From Hesseltinella vesiculosa (lineage: Eukaryota; Mucoromycota; Mucoromycetes; Mucorales; Cunninghamellaceae), in NCBI GenBank assembly GCA_002104935.1, contig MCGT01000014.1, positions 124,001 through 188,000 of the forward strand: a DNA stretch of 64,000 nt, read 5' to 3'. The notes under the pieces were generated by a model. That model did no database searches. It worked only from the letters and a program-made list of their open reading frames with translations, and was not told the DNA's origin. Shown piece after piece: positions 44,701 through 57,268 of this stretch (its first letter is position 1; each line of letters starts with the position of its first letter). The position numbers and the translations under genes were made by a program.

Positions 44701-46785
44701 ACAGATATGCTTCAAGACTTGGAGGATGCCGTGGCCGTTTTGGTCCAGGCCGGCAGCCAGGTCCTTGGCATTCGATACATTCGCTCGGCTTTGGATCAGC
44801 AAGGGCAGGATGGAGTGGATGCTTTCGTGCATACACCAGGCGGCTTTGCGTTGGTAGCCAATGGTGGACAGGACAGTGCTCATTTGCGTCATGACATTGA
44901 TCTAAGGAAACAGGAGAGGATGAATAAAGCAGGTTCGTCACGCTCTGCTATTGTTGCTCTACCTGATCCAAGAGAGGCAGAGGATCAAGCGACACCGACC
45001 AGACACGCATGACCCATTCGGCGATTTCGAAGCGTGGCATGGGGTAGTTGACAGGCTTTGGGGGCGGTGCCTTTTCGTTTTTCAGTTTGCCTTGGACAAC
45101 GAGGTTCAGCACTTGGTCTGTCCAGCCGCCATGGATCCAGGTGGCTAAAAGCAGGCGGGCGACCTTGATGCAAGCTTCGGCATAGACCAGACTAGGTATC
45201 GGCACAGTGGCACTGGTGTGAACTTTGCCATAATACTGGATCAGAGCAGTGTACTGGTCTAGCAGATCGGTGAAGGTAGAGGGAGCCGGTTTAAGTGAGA
45301 TGTCTTCCATGCTTTGAGTGGGTGACAAGGGAACGTCGGCACTGTTAGCATTGGCTTCCATCTTTCGAGAGACAATGTGGCCAACGTCGCCTTGCAGGTA
45401 CTCCAGCAGCAGATTGGCACATGCCAAGCCCTCCATGGCACTTGCCAGCCAAAGAAAATCCGACGTTGATTTGGTCATCTCGATCGCCATTTGGTAGCTA
45501 TAAGTGCAAAGGATAAGAATGAGTGGGATTGGCTGATGTTTTCTTTGGATCTTACTAGCTGACGGCGTCGGGCAAACGGCCAGCCAAGAGATAAAAGTCG
45601 GCAAACAGCTTTTTGATGCGGCCAGGCGTGCGGCGCTTTGTCTTTGAGGTGTCGAGAGGCATGCTGTTGGTGCGTGAGAGCGAGGGGGTGGGGATGGGAG
45701 GCAGTGGGCCGTTCTTAGACATGGGAGGTGGGCTGGTGCTGAGCGAGTTGGCGGTCATGGTCGATGCCCGACGCAAAAAGGACGAGGTGGACTGGGTAGG
45801 CATGGGGGTCGGTGGCTGCGACATCCGGCTGGGTGGCTGTTGCTGGGCCATGGGTGACTGGAGGGGCGACTTGATGGAGGAGGGGGATGGAGCCGGCGCT
45901 TGTCGTTTGAACCCAGTGGGCGTACTTGCCGAGGGCTGAGGTGATAGCATGGGATTTGGAGCTGTATGCGCTTGATCGAAATACCCAGCATTAGCATGGG
46001 CGCGCGGCAAAGGGGACTCCAACATCGGTAGATTTTCAATTCGGGACGCCTAGACAAAAAAAAAAAAAAAAAGTGTGAGCATAACGCTTGCCAAGAGGTC
46101 ATGGCATTTTCGGACGTTACAATGTTGTCAAATTGGCTGAGGATTTCACTGGCAAAATCACATATCATGGTGCTCATATAAAAGGAGAGATTGCCAACGT
46201 TGGGAATCATGATCAATCCTTTGGTATCATCAGGCTGGTTCTCGGTAGGATCAAAAGCAAAGCAGCGCGTCGCCACAGCCGTCGGGTAATTGCTGAGCGT
46301 GTTGACAAAGTGGTGGTAGCCTTCACTGAGGTTTTTATCCTTCCATTCTTGACAATCCATGATGCCAATGACCTAATAAAGAAGGTTAAGCTTCCAAGAC
46401 GACATGGGCAGGCCCTCGCTTACGCCAAAGATACGGCGGTGAGGTTGGAAATCTTCCAAATGGGCATGATCACGACGATAGCTTGTCAAGAACTGAAAGT
46501 GCATTTGTCCTTCTTGAAAGACTTGGCTACTAAACTTGGCTAAAATGCAGTAATGAAGATGAGGAATGCCGTCAGGGTGGGATAGAGCAGGCGAGACGGG
46601 AGGTGGGGGGGGGGTTTACCATTGGCGCCTTTTTGGAGATCAGGCGTCACATCACCCAGCCGAACAACACTGAATTGCTTGACGAGTTCGACATGTCTTA
46701 AGAAGGTTGACTTTTTGATGGGGGTGACAGGCACCAGCAAGACTCGCACTCGGCAAGATGATGTAAGATTCAGGGCTAAATCCAT
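41717..46785 (-). CDS. TRS120: TRAPP II subunit Trs120/TRAPPC9
   Basis: Fifteen exons on the minus strand: 46785-46620, 46539-46424, 46372-46121, 46049-45556, 45497-44963, 44901-44682, 44613-44434, 44379-44039, 43969-43872, 43806-43529, 43471-43345, 43266-42997, 42915-42499, 42430-42039, 41982-41717; 1383 aa. Large subunit of the TRAPP II guanine-exchange complex at the Golgi. Family blocks are RVLLVPVTPIKKSTF at the start, GIMDCQEWKDKNL, KKLFADFYLLAGRLPDAV, LLVKSELCDFKVTLTNPFGF and GTVSLRLTGTPQESG. A Ser/Pro-rich insert (about 45600-45960) is probably disordered. Exon 10 has two possible in-phase donors six bases apart. Confidence 0.9.
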
Positions 46786-47451
46786 TCACAGAGTCTAGCT
46801 AGTAAATAACACAAGGCACAGGGAATGTCAATAAGAATACACTAAATACAACAACGGACAGGTGGACTGGATGGGGCACACAACAAAGTGCTGAATGGAC
46901 GTGCAGTGATGTTTTTTGAAAAAAAAAAAAAAAAATTAGGGAAACGAAAAAAAAGGTTGGTGCCTTAAAAAAAAAAGGAGTGGTTTTCTACCATGGCAAA
47001 AAAGAAAACTCAGTTACCAACCATGACTTTGCCCTGTTGACCAAAAGCACCTAGTTTCCGGATAAAAGCGACACAACATATTATTTCTGGAGCTGACGGT
47101 GACCTCTTTTTGCAGGAAGTAAAAAAACATCTAATGGCAGGAGTGGTTGGATGGCGACGGCACGGGTGATAGGTTATGGGATTGCCTTTGCCTGTCATGG
47201 GTTCCATAGCAGGCTCTCACCATACTTCGGTTAAAAGTGACTTCACAAGAGATACAACGTAAAAGTTCACACACCTTGATGCCAGTCATGGAAGTCCGTT
47301 TAGGCCATGGACCATCACGTTTCGCCCAGGCCCCTCAGCCAATTGGGAGCCTAAATGCCTTTTATAGCGAACAAAAGACCTGAAATGATATAAAAGCAGC
47401 CCTTTTTCAGGACAAAATAGAAAGACAATGGGCCTTTATCCTTGCTAATTT
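46786..47451. promoter_or_regulatory. Divergent intergenic region: TRS120 and reductase
   Basis: About 670 bp with an A run at 46920-46934 and other short homopolymers. No coding signal. It likely holds the promoters of both neighbours. Confidence 0.45.
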
Positions 47452-48497
47452 ATGTATCTACCTTTATTATCTCTTAACACTCTTGCCTGGTGCACTGCTG
47501 CTTTTATCGGCGGCACCTTTCTTGTCTTGCGCGAGGCCAACCCCTCCACCCAGATGGGCTATTCCAAATTCGCCTCCCTCAAATCCAAATCACTCACGGT
47601 AAAAAAAAACATGCTCATTCCATTCTTTAGGTTCATCCTTTTTTTTTTTCTTCGAAAGATTCCTTCGCAGTGGGGTATGTTGCTGATTTACGCTCCCAGT
47701 CTTATTGGTAGTATCGGGATTTGGTGGTGGTCTCATCATCGGAAATCCCTGCCGCACGTCCAATTCCTCTCTCTCTTCACTTTTCTCCATTTTACGAAGC
47801 GCATCTATGTAACACCTAAGCAGTCTAATCAAGTAGTGTGCATGCCTCTCATCTTTTTTGTTGTGCAGGAGGTGCTTTTTGTTCATCGTTACTCGGGTAA
47901 AAGTGTGCTGGCGGATGCCCTGGTGATCTCTTCCAGCTATTTAAGCTTTACGGTGATCCAATGGCATTTTGCAACCCTGGTGCCGGCTAGCAGTGTGGAC
48001 CGTCCTCAGCTGGTACTGGGCGCCATTCTCTTCTTTATCGGCGAAGGCATCAACCTGTACCATCATTCCCTCTTGTCGCAGCTCCGCCGCGGTGGCAGCA
48101 AGGATTACAAGGTGAGCAGGGCTTTTCAAAAAAAAAAAAAAAAATCAGCCATGATCTCCTACGATCTTTAGCCAGCTGACCTTGTTTTCTTTTTCGGTTG
48201 GCATGTTTCCTTAGATCCCCCGACGCGGTTTATTCAAATACGTCTGGTGTCCTCATTATGTAAGTCAATGCTGCCGTATAGGTCCTAGCTAACTTTTTTC
48301 GCCTGTAGCTCGGCGAGATCATCTCTTTCATGGCAATGACCTTACTATCTCAGCATGCCATAGTGTTTGTGTACGAGCTGATGGCTGCTGCTTACCTGGG
48401 AGTGCGTGCCAAACAGACACAACGCTGGTACAAGCAGCGCTTCCAGCTATCCCCTACGGATCAAGCCAAAGCCTGCCTCATTCCAGGTGTCTATTAA
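47452..48497 (+). CDS. Steroid 5-alpha-reductase family membrane protein
   Basis: Exons 47452-47598, 47659-47808, 47869-48111, 48215-48259, 48309-48497; 257 aa. Multi-pass ER protein. The C-terminal block IPRRGLFKYVWCPHYLGEI is the family signature (IPxGGLFxYVxCPHYLxEI), and HFTKRIYEVLFVHRYSG is the middle NADPH-related region. The family reduces C=C bonds next to a carbonyl in steroids, polyprenals or enoyl-CoA; which substrate applies is not clear. Weaker resemblance to the very-long-chain enoyl reductase Tsc13 seems less likely. The ATG at 47452 is used because an ATG 24 bp upstream soon meets a stop. Confidence 0.85.
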
Positions 48498-49933
48498 TTT
48501 TCCCCCTGTTTATTTTGAAAAAAAAGACACAAGCTTGCAATAGATCGATACCAATCTGATTTCCTTGACTCTCATAACATTGTGCTGTAATATCAGGATA
48601 CCTTTTTAGCAGGCGAGCTGGGTATTTCTGAGGCAAAATAAACTTGACTGCATGCAAGTCATATTTAATTTACACCCGATGGACTTCCCGCCTCCAACAC
48701 ATTTTTAAACAAAAAAAGATCCTTGCATTGCTTTTCTTAAAAAATATCAGCATCTCTTCCATACTTGATCCTGCTCAAAAAGGGAGTGCCTGATCCACCC
48801 TGAGTCCGTGTGTTTGTTCAAAAAAAACATCGATGTGGAAAATATGTTTGGCGGCAGACCAAACACATACGACATCGTTTCTAACGCATGCTTGCCAACC
48901 CTCTATTGCACATCCCGTTACCTCAAGGAGGTTGTGGGTTTAATCATTCACCATTAGGTGCAGGTATGCAATAGCTGGGGTGAATTGGCTTGCAGTAACA
49001 TTACACTGAGGATTTTCATCAGATCGCCTGGGAGTCCCTTGGGAAAAATGGCCGATTTTTTCATTTTTTAAGCTGAGGGATCGGAGGTGTCCAAACGAAA
49101 CTGCTCAAACGTTGGCTGGGCGACCTTTGTCAATCGACCTAATTTTTTCAGCAAAACCACCATTTATGCATGTGAACATCCTGACAAAACGTCATACTGA
49201 TCCAATCACTCAAAAGCAATGTGCAGCATTTGCATTTTTTTTTTCAAAGTGAAGCGAGTTTGGAGGTCTACTTTCAAGCTCCGTCGTGTCTTTCAACGCT
49301 GGTCTAGTAGGCCAAGGTTCACGTGCACAGGAAGCAATGATGTTTGTTTGAACCAATACCCTTGCGGCCAATGGAGATGGGCAAACACTGATTGGACTTC
49401 TGCGCCTCTGCCTAGCAATGGCCATGTTTGCGCATCTCCTCTTGTTCGTCAGAATGCGTCAAATGACCTATGTGTTTGATTATTGCTAGTATTCATCCGA
49501 TACTCATAACATACAACGTTTGGTGCTCATTGCCTATGTATGCTGGGCGTGAGGTAAAAGTTGGTAGCCGCTTTGGAAAAGAAACTTCGTGTCAATGGAA
49601 TGAGCGGAATCGTGGCTGAGTGGTTTGGCCATGAAAGATCCAGAAAGGAGTGCTGCTGCGCGTCACGAAAAATGAACCAAGTCAGAGGAATGCTGCTGCA
49701 TTCCATGCTGCGCACTTCCTTTCTCAAGGAAGCAAAGACGTGGGCTTCTGCGGTATAGAACACATGAGCTTGTATGCCCTGGTTTCTCTGTTGGGCACAA
49801 AGGGTTACACAACTCAGTGCGGCCGGGTGCCGCAGCGTATTGCTTGCCTGTTTTTGGCAAAGCTTCAACGGGCGTGCTTTTTTTATTTTCTTTCCTTCCC
49901 AAGCTTTCCTTTTTTTTTTAAAAAAAAACAATC
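48498..49933. other. Intergenic region with dispersed repeat copy
   Basis: 1.4 kb without a supported gene. It contains the dispersed repeat copy A (49011-49247). The open frames at 49527-49931 overlap on both strands and are not family-like. Confidence 0.55.
49011..49247 (+). repeat. Dispersed short repeat, copy A
   Basis: About 237 bp: starts GATTTTCATCAGATCGCCTG, then AAAAATGG and a T-rich part, AAGCTGAGGGATCGGAGG, GTTGGCTGGGCGACCTTTG, AATCGACCTAATTTTTTCAG, ACTCAAAAG-AATGTGCAGCA and ends in a T tract followed by CAAA. All blocks recur in the same order at 60519-60766 and mostly at 1277-1494. Same (plus) orientation in all copies. Not in any gene. Confidence 0.75.
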
Positions 49934-50847
49934 ATGGGCATCATGTATCAAAGTCCCCCTCATACCTTTGGTAGTCATCTCATTTCCGTGGTGTAATATA
50001 CAAAGCATGACGCTCACCATATTCAAGCATTTCCTTACTCTCTTCATTTTTTTTAACAGACAGGACGATATCACAAAGCTACATGTCGATGCCATTGGTA
50101 AACCCCTTCATCGTGACGTGCTGATAAGAATCACTGATTTTCTTCTCTATTTTCTTTTCTACCAGTGGACTCAACCAATCGCAGTATGGGCGGAGCGAAT
50201 GGTACCCTGAGTGGCATTATTCATCGAGCCGCTGGACCCCGATTAAAACGCGATCTTGGCACAAGGAAGACTTTGGAATATGGTGTAGGTTTCTATTTTT
50301 TTTTGCTTATATTTTTCATCTGATGTTCTCTGCCTTTACAGGATGCCATTGTCACTCCCGGTTACAATTTGCCAGCCAATGGTAATTTTGGAAAAAAAGG
50401 TTCTTTCTCCAAATTTTAACTCTCGCGTTTTTTTTTTCTTTGGTCTTCAAATCTGCAGCTATCGTTCACACTGCTATACCCCATAGCTCCATGGGAACCC
50501 ACGTACTATCAAACTGTTACGCAAACAGTCTCAGAGAACTCGTTGCGTTTGGCTACCACACCATTGCTTTTCCTTGTATGGGCACTGGTAACCAAGGATT
50601 TGACCGACACATGGCCGCCAACACAGCCATGAGCTCTGTGAAGAATTTTTTGGAACAAAATGATCGCCCTGGTCATGTTCACAAAGTCATCTTCTGCACG
50701 CACTCCACCGAAGAATATAACATCTACAAGAGTGAGTGATAAAGCCTTTATTATTATTTTTTTTTTTGCCATGACGCCATTGTTGACTATCACCTCTTGA
50801 TAGATTTATTGCCGCAATACTTCTGTGGCTACCACACTACGGATTGA
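49934..50847 (+). CDS. Macro-domain (ADP-ribose-binding) protein
   Basis: Six exons: 49934-49992, 50060-50097, 50166-50284, 50342-50381, 50459-50731, 50804-50847; 190 aa, essentially one macro domain. Macro domains bind or remove ADP-ribose. The fold marks are VVQDDITKLHVDAIVDSTN, MGGANGTLSGIIHRAAG (adenine and distal-ribose loops), and LVAFGYHTIAFPCMGTGNQGF late in the domain. The typical VNAAN is here VDSTN. The first exon was found by phase: it gives HLISVVQDDIT, as in the family. Whether it is a MacroD-type hydrolase or a binder cannot be decided. Confidence 0.88.
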
Positions 50848-51340
50848 AGCTCTTTTTACCTGAAAAAGCAACACGTTTTATTACCCAAGCATCACTTCCT
50901 TTATGCTAACCTACGCTTTTTGAATACGTATTTCCCCTATGAAATAAAACTTTAGCTGTACAAGCAGCACATTTTTCCCTAAAACTTTGCCAGAGTTTGG
51001 ATGCCTTGCATCACTCACTCATGCGTTTTTACTTTCCTCTGATAGACTCCAATTTTAGCATCTATTTTGATACTTCACCCAAATTGCCTCTAACCCGTAG
51101 ATGACGTGTGCTCATTGTGTTGAAAAAGCACAGTCCTCGCAAATCTAGAAGGCCAGACAATCAACTTGCTTGCTTGGCGGATAGCGGAGAAGGAAACAAG
51201 CACGCCAAATCACAAGCAATGAGAAGTTGTAGAGTGTTCCACTCGCGCAGACGGTCTGTGTGAGCGCGTCACGACAAAGATAATTAGTGCGACGTGGCAT
51301 TATAATATATATATATATATATATATATTATTTTATTAAC
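50848..51340. other. Convergent intergenic region with AT microsatellite
   Basis: About 490 bp between the macro-domain and CDC24 stops. An AATAAA at about 50942 may be the polyadenylation signal of the macro gene. It ends in an AT repeat. No gene seen. Confidence 0.55.
51301..51329. repeat. AT dinucleotide microsatellite
   Basis: A near-perfect TA/AT run of about 29 bp directly downstream of the CDC24 stop codon, on the 3'-UTR side. Probably polymorphic. Confidence 0.85.
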
Positions 51341-54300
51341 TTAGGAGATGAATAGGTTGACGGCTTGATGAATGCTACGCTGCTCAAAACTCATTTGAAG
51401 GTCATCGTTGGAGCTAATGGTGATGAGGTCGCCGTCTTCGTCTTGGTACTTCAGGTCAGAGGTGGTGGCATGGTCCCCTTTCATTTTCCGCTGGATCCGA
51501 GACCTCAGGTCTTTATAGTCGACATCCGAAGGAACAACAAGGGCATAGATGCTGCTGGAATGATGTACCTTGATTTTGATGGCATCGGGGCTTGCAGTGG
51601 GGTAGGTGTCAATGGGGGTGCTGTACAGAGAAGGCCGGCGCAGCTCTTGATCTCCGTTGCTTTTTCTTTTATCATAGTGATGGCCAGACGAGGTGGCAGC
51701 AGTGGTGGAAGGGCGTGGTTTGGTAGCAGCCTTGGCAGCGGCAGACGACGGCAGGTCACAGGGTGGCTGTGATCGAGAAGGGTGGATGTTAGGGCTGCTT
51801 TGAGAGCGGGATCGCGTCGAGACGTTGTAGCAGCTGTGACCCGATGTGGGGGGTGGGCCGCTGGCACCACTGATGCTGTTGCTATGCTGTGTGTGAGATG
51901 GCACTTTGCCATGAGGATAGAGTGGATGATGGGGTGGCACAGGCGGGTGGTGGCCATGCTGGGATAAAAGCAGCTCGGGTAGAGGCTTGTCGTTGTGCGG
52001 TAAGAATGGGGTGGGCGTCTTTGGGGTGGCAAGGGAAGAGGAGGAGGAAGCATAGGTGAAGTAATCCTCGTCAACGTCATCCCAAGGCTCATTGAGCATT
52101 TGCTGCGTAATATACTCGGTGGGCGGCATGCTGTCGTGAGTGTAGGGGTGAGGCTGGGCTGTAGCCGAGGGCGATTGCTGGTAAGGATGGAGGTGATCGT
52201 CGGTCATTTTTGCCAGAAAGCGAGGATGGGATGCCACTTTGGTGGTGGGCGAGGCTGGCATGGGAGACGTACGAGGTAGAGGAGGCAGAGTCATGCCCGG
52301 AGGATTCAAATGCTGGTGATGCTGGTGATGCTGTTGGTGATGGTGATGGTGGTGATGGTGGTGATGTGAGGAGGTGGAAGAGGCATGGTGGGTGCTCGTG
52401 AAAGCCATGGTGGCAAGGGCTGATGTAAGGTGGGAGGCCAAATGGGACGTGAGAGTGACAGTGCCGACGCTGATAGATGGATGGAGCATGGGTGGCTGGT
52501 GTGGCGTGTGGTTGGGTCGATCCGTGACAATGCCAGCCTCCATTTCCTCGACGTGGTTCTCCTCGTCATCCTCTTCTTCGTCGTCGAGGCAATCAACGTC
52601 GTCGTTAGGCTGGCTGTCGGTGACAAGCATGGTGTTGGCAGAAGGCAGAGACGTTGCACTGGAAGACTGCATGAGTCTCGTTTCACGGGCTTGTTTTTTC
52701 ATTTGCTGAATGAGGCGGTTGAGCGAGGATTCCCACTGCTGGAGCTGCTCCTGATTTCGGCAGCGCATGGTGAAGGAGTCCAGCCGATAGTGCTGGCCGG
52801 GTTGCAGGTATTTTTCAGACCAGAAGACTTGGAGGGACCAGAGACCGTCGCGGCTGGTATCGTTGACTTGGGCCACGCGGGACATCAAAATGCGGCCCCG
52901 CACGCCCAGGCGTTCGGCCTGGGCGTGGACCGAGGAGCCGTTGGCGGAGCTGTGGTCGTCGGAGGCACTGGCGCTTTTTTTGCTGCTCTTTTTGCCGTGG
53001 CTCTTCTTATCCTTTTCCTTATCTCGTTCACCACGGCACACAAACAGGCATTTTTCAAACAGGTAGACAATGAGCTCACGTCCAGGATCGCCACGGTAGA
53101 TCATGAATTTGTCGTGGAGTAGCAGGTAGCCAAAGTTGTCAATGTCGTCGGCTGGCCAGTCGTCAATGCGGCGTTTCAGATCTTGAACATGGGCGACATT
53201 TTCCTCCAGTCGGCGAGTTTCATTGACCTTTTCGGCAACACGCTGAATCGCTTCCAGGCCGTCTTCCGTCTCCACATGGAACTTCCAGGAGGTGGGCGTG
53301 CATTCGACCATTTTTTTCATCAGCAGAGGATATTTGCAGATACGCTGGACTGGCTTGATGAGCATGGAAGGCAACTCGAAGTCAGGTGACAGCACATGCG
53401 CCAGGGACTCTAGGGCCTGATTTTCCCTGACAATCAAGTCCTGGGCCATTTGGAAGTTGGCACAAAAGGGCTCGTAGACGGCAAAGGCTTCTTCGTGCTG
53501 TACAAAGAGAAGGCCGAAGCGTTGCTCCTGGGGTGCTTTATCAGCCTGGGCTTCCAACTGGACCAGGAATTTTCGCTGACAATCCACCAGGGCATCCAAG
53601 TTACCAAACAATTGAAGAAGCGTATCGGGCGGCAGCACTTCTTGGCTATGGGCTTGTCGCATGTATCCCTGGATCGAAAGCAAAAAAAAAAAAAAAAAAT
53701 TCAGTCTCAGCGATGTGCATATGAAGATGGAAGAGATTGAGGGGGAAAAAAAAAAGGAGGGTATGCGATGTACATTGTGTAAAAGGGATCAACGGTTGAC
53801 AAGACCCCATGACAAGCGTAAAAAAAAAAAAGAGATGAAAAAAAAAAATAAAAATAGGAGGAGAGCGAAAATAAAAAGGGAGAAAGAAGGGGGTCCGACA
53901 AGAGCGAGGGAAGGGGGAACGAGCTTGATGCGATGAGCATGGTGACACAGAAAAATAAATTCATACCTGCAATGTTTCGAGATCGTGGACATATTTTCGT
54001 TCAGTTTCGAGCAATTCCATGACAAGTTTATCTCGGTTGTCTTTGGGCATGGTAGAAGGTGTAGGTTTAGATGTCATAGCAACCTGGATGAGGCCATGTG
54101 ACTCCATCAACGTTACGATCTGCTTCAGCACATTCACAACCTGTCATACATTACCCAAAAAAAAAAAAAGGAGAACCACATTGTCAGTGTCAGCGTGTCT
54201 TTTGAAAAAAAAAAAACACTACCCTAACAAAGCCATTGGTATCATCTTGAAAGACGTCTTTTAGAGTAAAGAGACTGGATTCACTAAAGCGTAATTGATC

Positions 54301-54597
54301 ACGGCAAGCAATAATGAAATAATACACGTAAGCCTTTGGTTTTTGTTGGTCCATGGGGATGGGCTGGGCGGGGTGGAGTGCGTTGAAGAGGATGCAAAGC
54401 GGAGCACCTTGCCGGCAAAATTGCCATAGCCGATTCATTGGTGTCAAAGGCTCGGTGGATGACAAGTAGGGTTGTAAAGACTCGATAGATGTGATGGCTT
54501 GTAATACATGCTGACATGTTTGATACATGGAATTCTGTTGAGAAATACTTTTATTCGTAATGGACTCACTGGCCATCGGGGCTTCAATCGACGTCAT
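51341..54597 (-). CDS. CDC24: Cdc24-type Rho/Cdc42 guanine-nucleotide exchange factor
   Basis: Exons 54597-54223, 54140-53967, 53668-51341; 958 aa. Activates Cdc42 for polar growth. Domains in order: CH-like N-terminal region (about 40-150, with GAPLCILFNAL), DH domain from about 165 (VMELLETERKYVHDLETLQ, later PSMLIKPVQRICKYPLLMKK), a PH domain (FGYLLLHDKFMIYRGDPG), a long disordered Ser/Pro/His linker, and a C-terminal PB1 domain (last about 80 residues, IKIKVHHSSSIYALVV to YQDEDGDLITISSNDD) that would bind Bem1. The linker has a tract of ten His followed by His/Gln repeats (DNA about 52316-52370). Domain order and motifs are diagnostic. Confidence 0.95.
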
Positions 54598-55109
54598 CGT
54601 TTAGTATTATAAAATCTGCTCGTCACGAGTTGAGACGTATACTATTTCTAAGGCCGTGAAAAAAAAATAAAAGAGAGAAAAAAAACGATGACGAAGGTTC
54701 AGGAATAAAGAAATGAATAGATGAAAGAAAATGAAGAAGGAAAAAAAAAAAAAAAGAAGGAAATGGGAGAAAAAAAAAAGTGAGATCTCGAGGGAGAGAA
54801 AAAACTGGTTGGGAAATGCAGGAATTCATTTGCTTTTTTTACTGTTTGAAATTGCCATATTCTAAAAAAGGACAAGCGTGAAAAGTTTCGCATTGTGAGC
54901 TGGGAGGTCTGTTTGCACGAATAAAGGGGTTGAGGGAGAGAGAAGCTCGGCCATGCCAACCAACATCACCTTGGCTTGCCCCACGCTATGATTTTTCAGG
55001 GCAGCTCATTTTTTTTTTTTTTTTTGACAAGCGCTCCCGACACAGGCCGCTTGTTTTTTTTTATTTTTTTTTAGTTTCTTCTTTTTTGTTTCCAATCACC
55101 TAATCGATC
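54598..55109. promoter_or_regulatory. Divergent upstream region: CDC24 and PGS1
   Basis: About 510 bp between divergent starts, with many A/T homopolymers (for example 54738-54755, 55009-55025). No specific element is claimed. Confidence 0.45.
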
Positions 55110-56972
55110 ATGTTACGGCGGCTAGTGGGCTCAACATGGAGGCAATCATCTCGCCTTTTATCTTGTCGATCTTACCATCTATTTCAACATTCAGAGTACA
55201 AGCCTTTCCAGCAATTACAACAGCATGCACCCAGTCTGTCCATGAACGGCCAGGCCATCCAGCCTTTATACCAACCTGCTGAATTCTATCACGAATTAAA
55301 GGTACATGTCGCTCTCTTTTACGCCATCCCAAAACTCATTCTCCGTTTATTACTATTGTCTAGCAACGCATCTTGACTGCCAAAGACCGGGTGTTTATTG
55401 CTGCATTGTACATTGGTCAATCAGAAAAAGAGCTCGTAACGTTGAATTCAGGGCAATCTGATAAAGATCTTATACTTTCATTTTTCATTAGATTGACACG
55501 ATTCATACAGCCCTATTGCAGTCGAGCAAGCTACAGGTGCATATTGTGATTGATGGGCTCCGTGGCACAAGAATCACAAAGGACGCTAGTTCGTTGACAC
55601 TTTTGGCTCCGCTGGTACAGCAATTCCCTGATCGGTTTCGAGTCTCCATGTACCACACACCTGATCTGAATGGCGTGCTTAAGCAAGCCATCCCTCCTCG
55701 CTTCAACGAAAGTATCGGCCTGATGCACCTCAAAGTCTATGGATTTGATGACGCTGTGATGCTTAGTGGGTAAGGCCAGGTGCACGGACCAAGTCGTGAG
55801 AAAACTGTGATGTTTTATTTTTCACTAGGGCCAATCTCAGTACGGATTACTTTACCAATCGGCAGGACCGTTATATGCTCTTCCACGATGGCCGACTTTC
55901 AGATTATTATGCACAGCTCTTGGAAACCGTGGGATCGTTCTCTTATCAATTGACAACACGTTCCCAATTGACCATGGCCGACAATATGGTGGATCCAGTG
56001 AAACAGAGCCGCCTCTTCAAGAAACAAGCACGCCAGAAACTGCAGGCCTTTTTACAGGAGCAACAAGACCATTTTGCTAATTACTCGAACCTCAGCCGAG
56101 AAAACAAACACCACGACACCGTACTCTTTCCCGTCATTCAAATGGGACCCTTTGGTATTCGACAGGATGAACAAATGACACTGGGCTTGTTAAATGTGGC
56201 CCACCAACAGGGCAACCTCGGCTCACCTTGGACCATCGATTTAACTTCGGGCTACTTCAACTTTACCAACCAATACAAACGTGTCATCCTCAATACCAAT
56301 GCTCAATTCCATTTCCTGACGGCTTCTCCCGAAGTAAGTATAAAATAAATGGCCAAAGCATCAGCTTAAGATTGACTTTTTTTCCCCCCCCCCCGCAGGC
56401 AAACGGGTTTTACCGATCCCGAGGCGTCTCCCGCTTCCTTCCTCCAGCTTATACATATATCGAACGACAATTTTATGACCAAGTCAATCGCTCTGGCAAG
56501 CAAGACTCGATTCGTATTGAAGAATACAATCGACCAGGTTGGACATATCATGCCAAAGGTAAGTGAAATGGTGCGCAGACTCGACCAGATTCCCTGACTC
56601 TCCTGCTTTTTCTTTTATCCGGCCCCTTTTTAGGTTTATGGGCCTATTTACGTGATCAGTCGCTACCATCGTTGACCATGATCGGTTCACCTAACTTTGG
56701 TCATCGATCAAGTCATAGGGATCTTGAAGCTCAGTCTGTGATCGTGACATCCAACACCAGCTTGCAGGAAGCCTTACACAAGGTAAACCAGAAAATAAAA
56801 TCTGGTCCAAAGATAACTCCTGACCCCCAAAACGTCATTTCCCACTTTTTAGGAAGTCGAGCAACTCCATGAATACTCTACCATAGTCAGCAAGGAAACA
56901 TTTGCCCAGCCGGATCGTCGTGTCCCCCATGGTGTCAAGATCGCAGCCAAACTGGTCAAGACCATGCTGTAG
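55110..56972 (+). CDS. PGS1: CDP-diacylglycerol--glycerol-3-phosphate 3-phosphatidyltransferase (Pgs1)
   Basis: Seven exons: 55110-55301, 55364-55435, 55492-55769, 55829-56333, 56399-56558, 56634-56782, 56853-56972; 491 aa. Makes phosphatidylglycerophosphate, the first step to cardiolipin, in mitochondria. The N-terminus is basic with few acids (MLRRLVGSTWRQSSRLLSCR), a good mitochondrial targeting peptide. The first phospholipase-D HKD site is HLKVYGFDD (His167, Lys169, Asp174), and a second, degenerate one lies in IGSPNFGHRSSHRDLE. ANLSTDYFTNRQDRY and GFYRSRGVSRFLPPAY are family blocks. Length and domain layout fit yeast Pgs1. Confidence 0.94.
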
Positions 56973-57268
56973 CTTCCAATCCTTCTGTTTCTTTATCACT
57001 CATAGAATATCTTTTGCTTTACAAAAATTAAAGAAGAAAAAACACACAGAGGGGCAGGCACTGGAACAGGTGAAAAGCAAGAGAGTCCAGTGATGCTGGC
57101 ACGTTTTGGTCTTTAGAATTTTAGGTAATCAAATGAGGCAAGATTGCTACGGCAATAAAAAAAAAAGATGCTGTTCCTGCGTTTGTACCACACTTTTTCA
57201 TTACTGGTAAATTGTTTGAAAACTCTTAGCCTTGGAAGCAAAGAGAAGAGTGACGTGGGCTGTCAAAC

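Noticed and set aside
49613..49690. tRNA-like A-box (TGGCTGAGTGGTTTGG)
   Set aside because: No B-box, anticodon stem or acceptor pairing could be found downstream.
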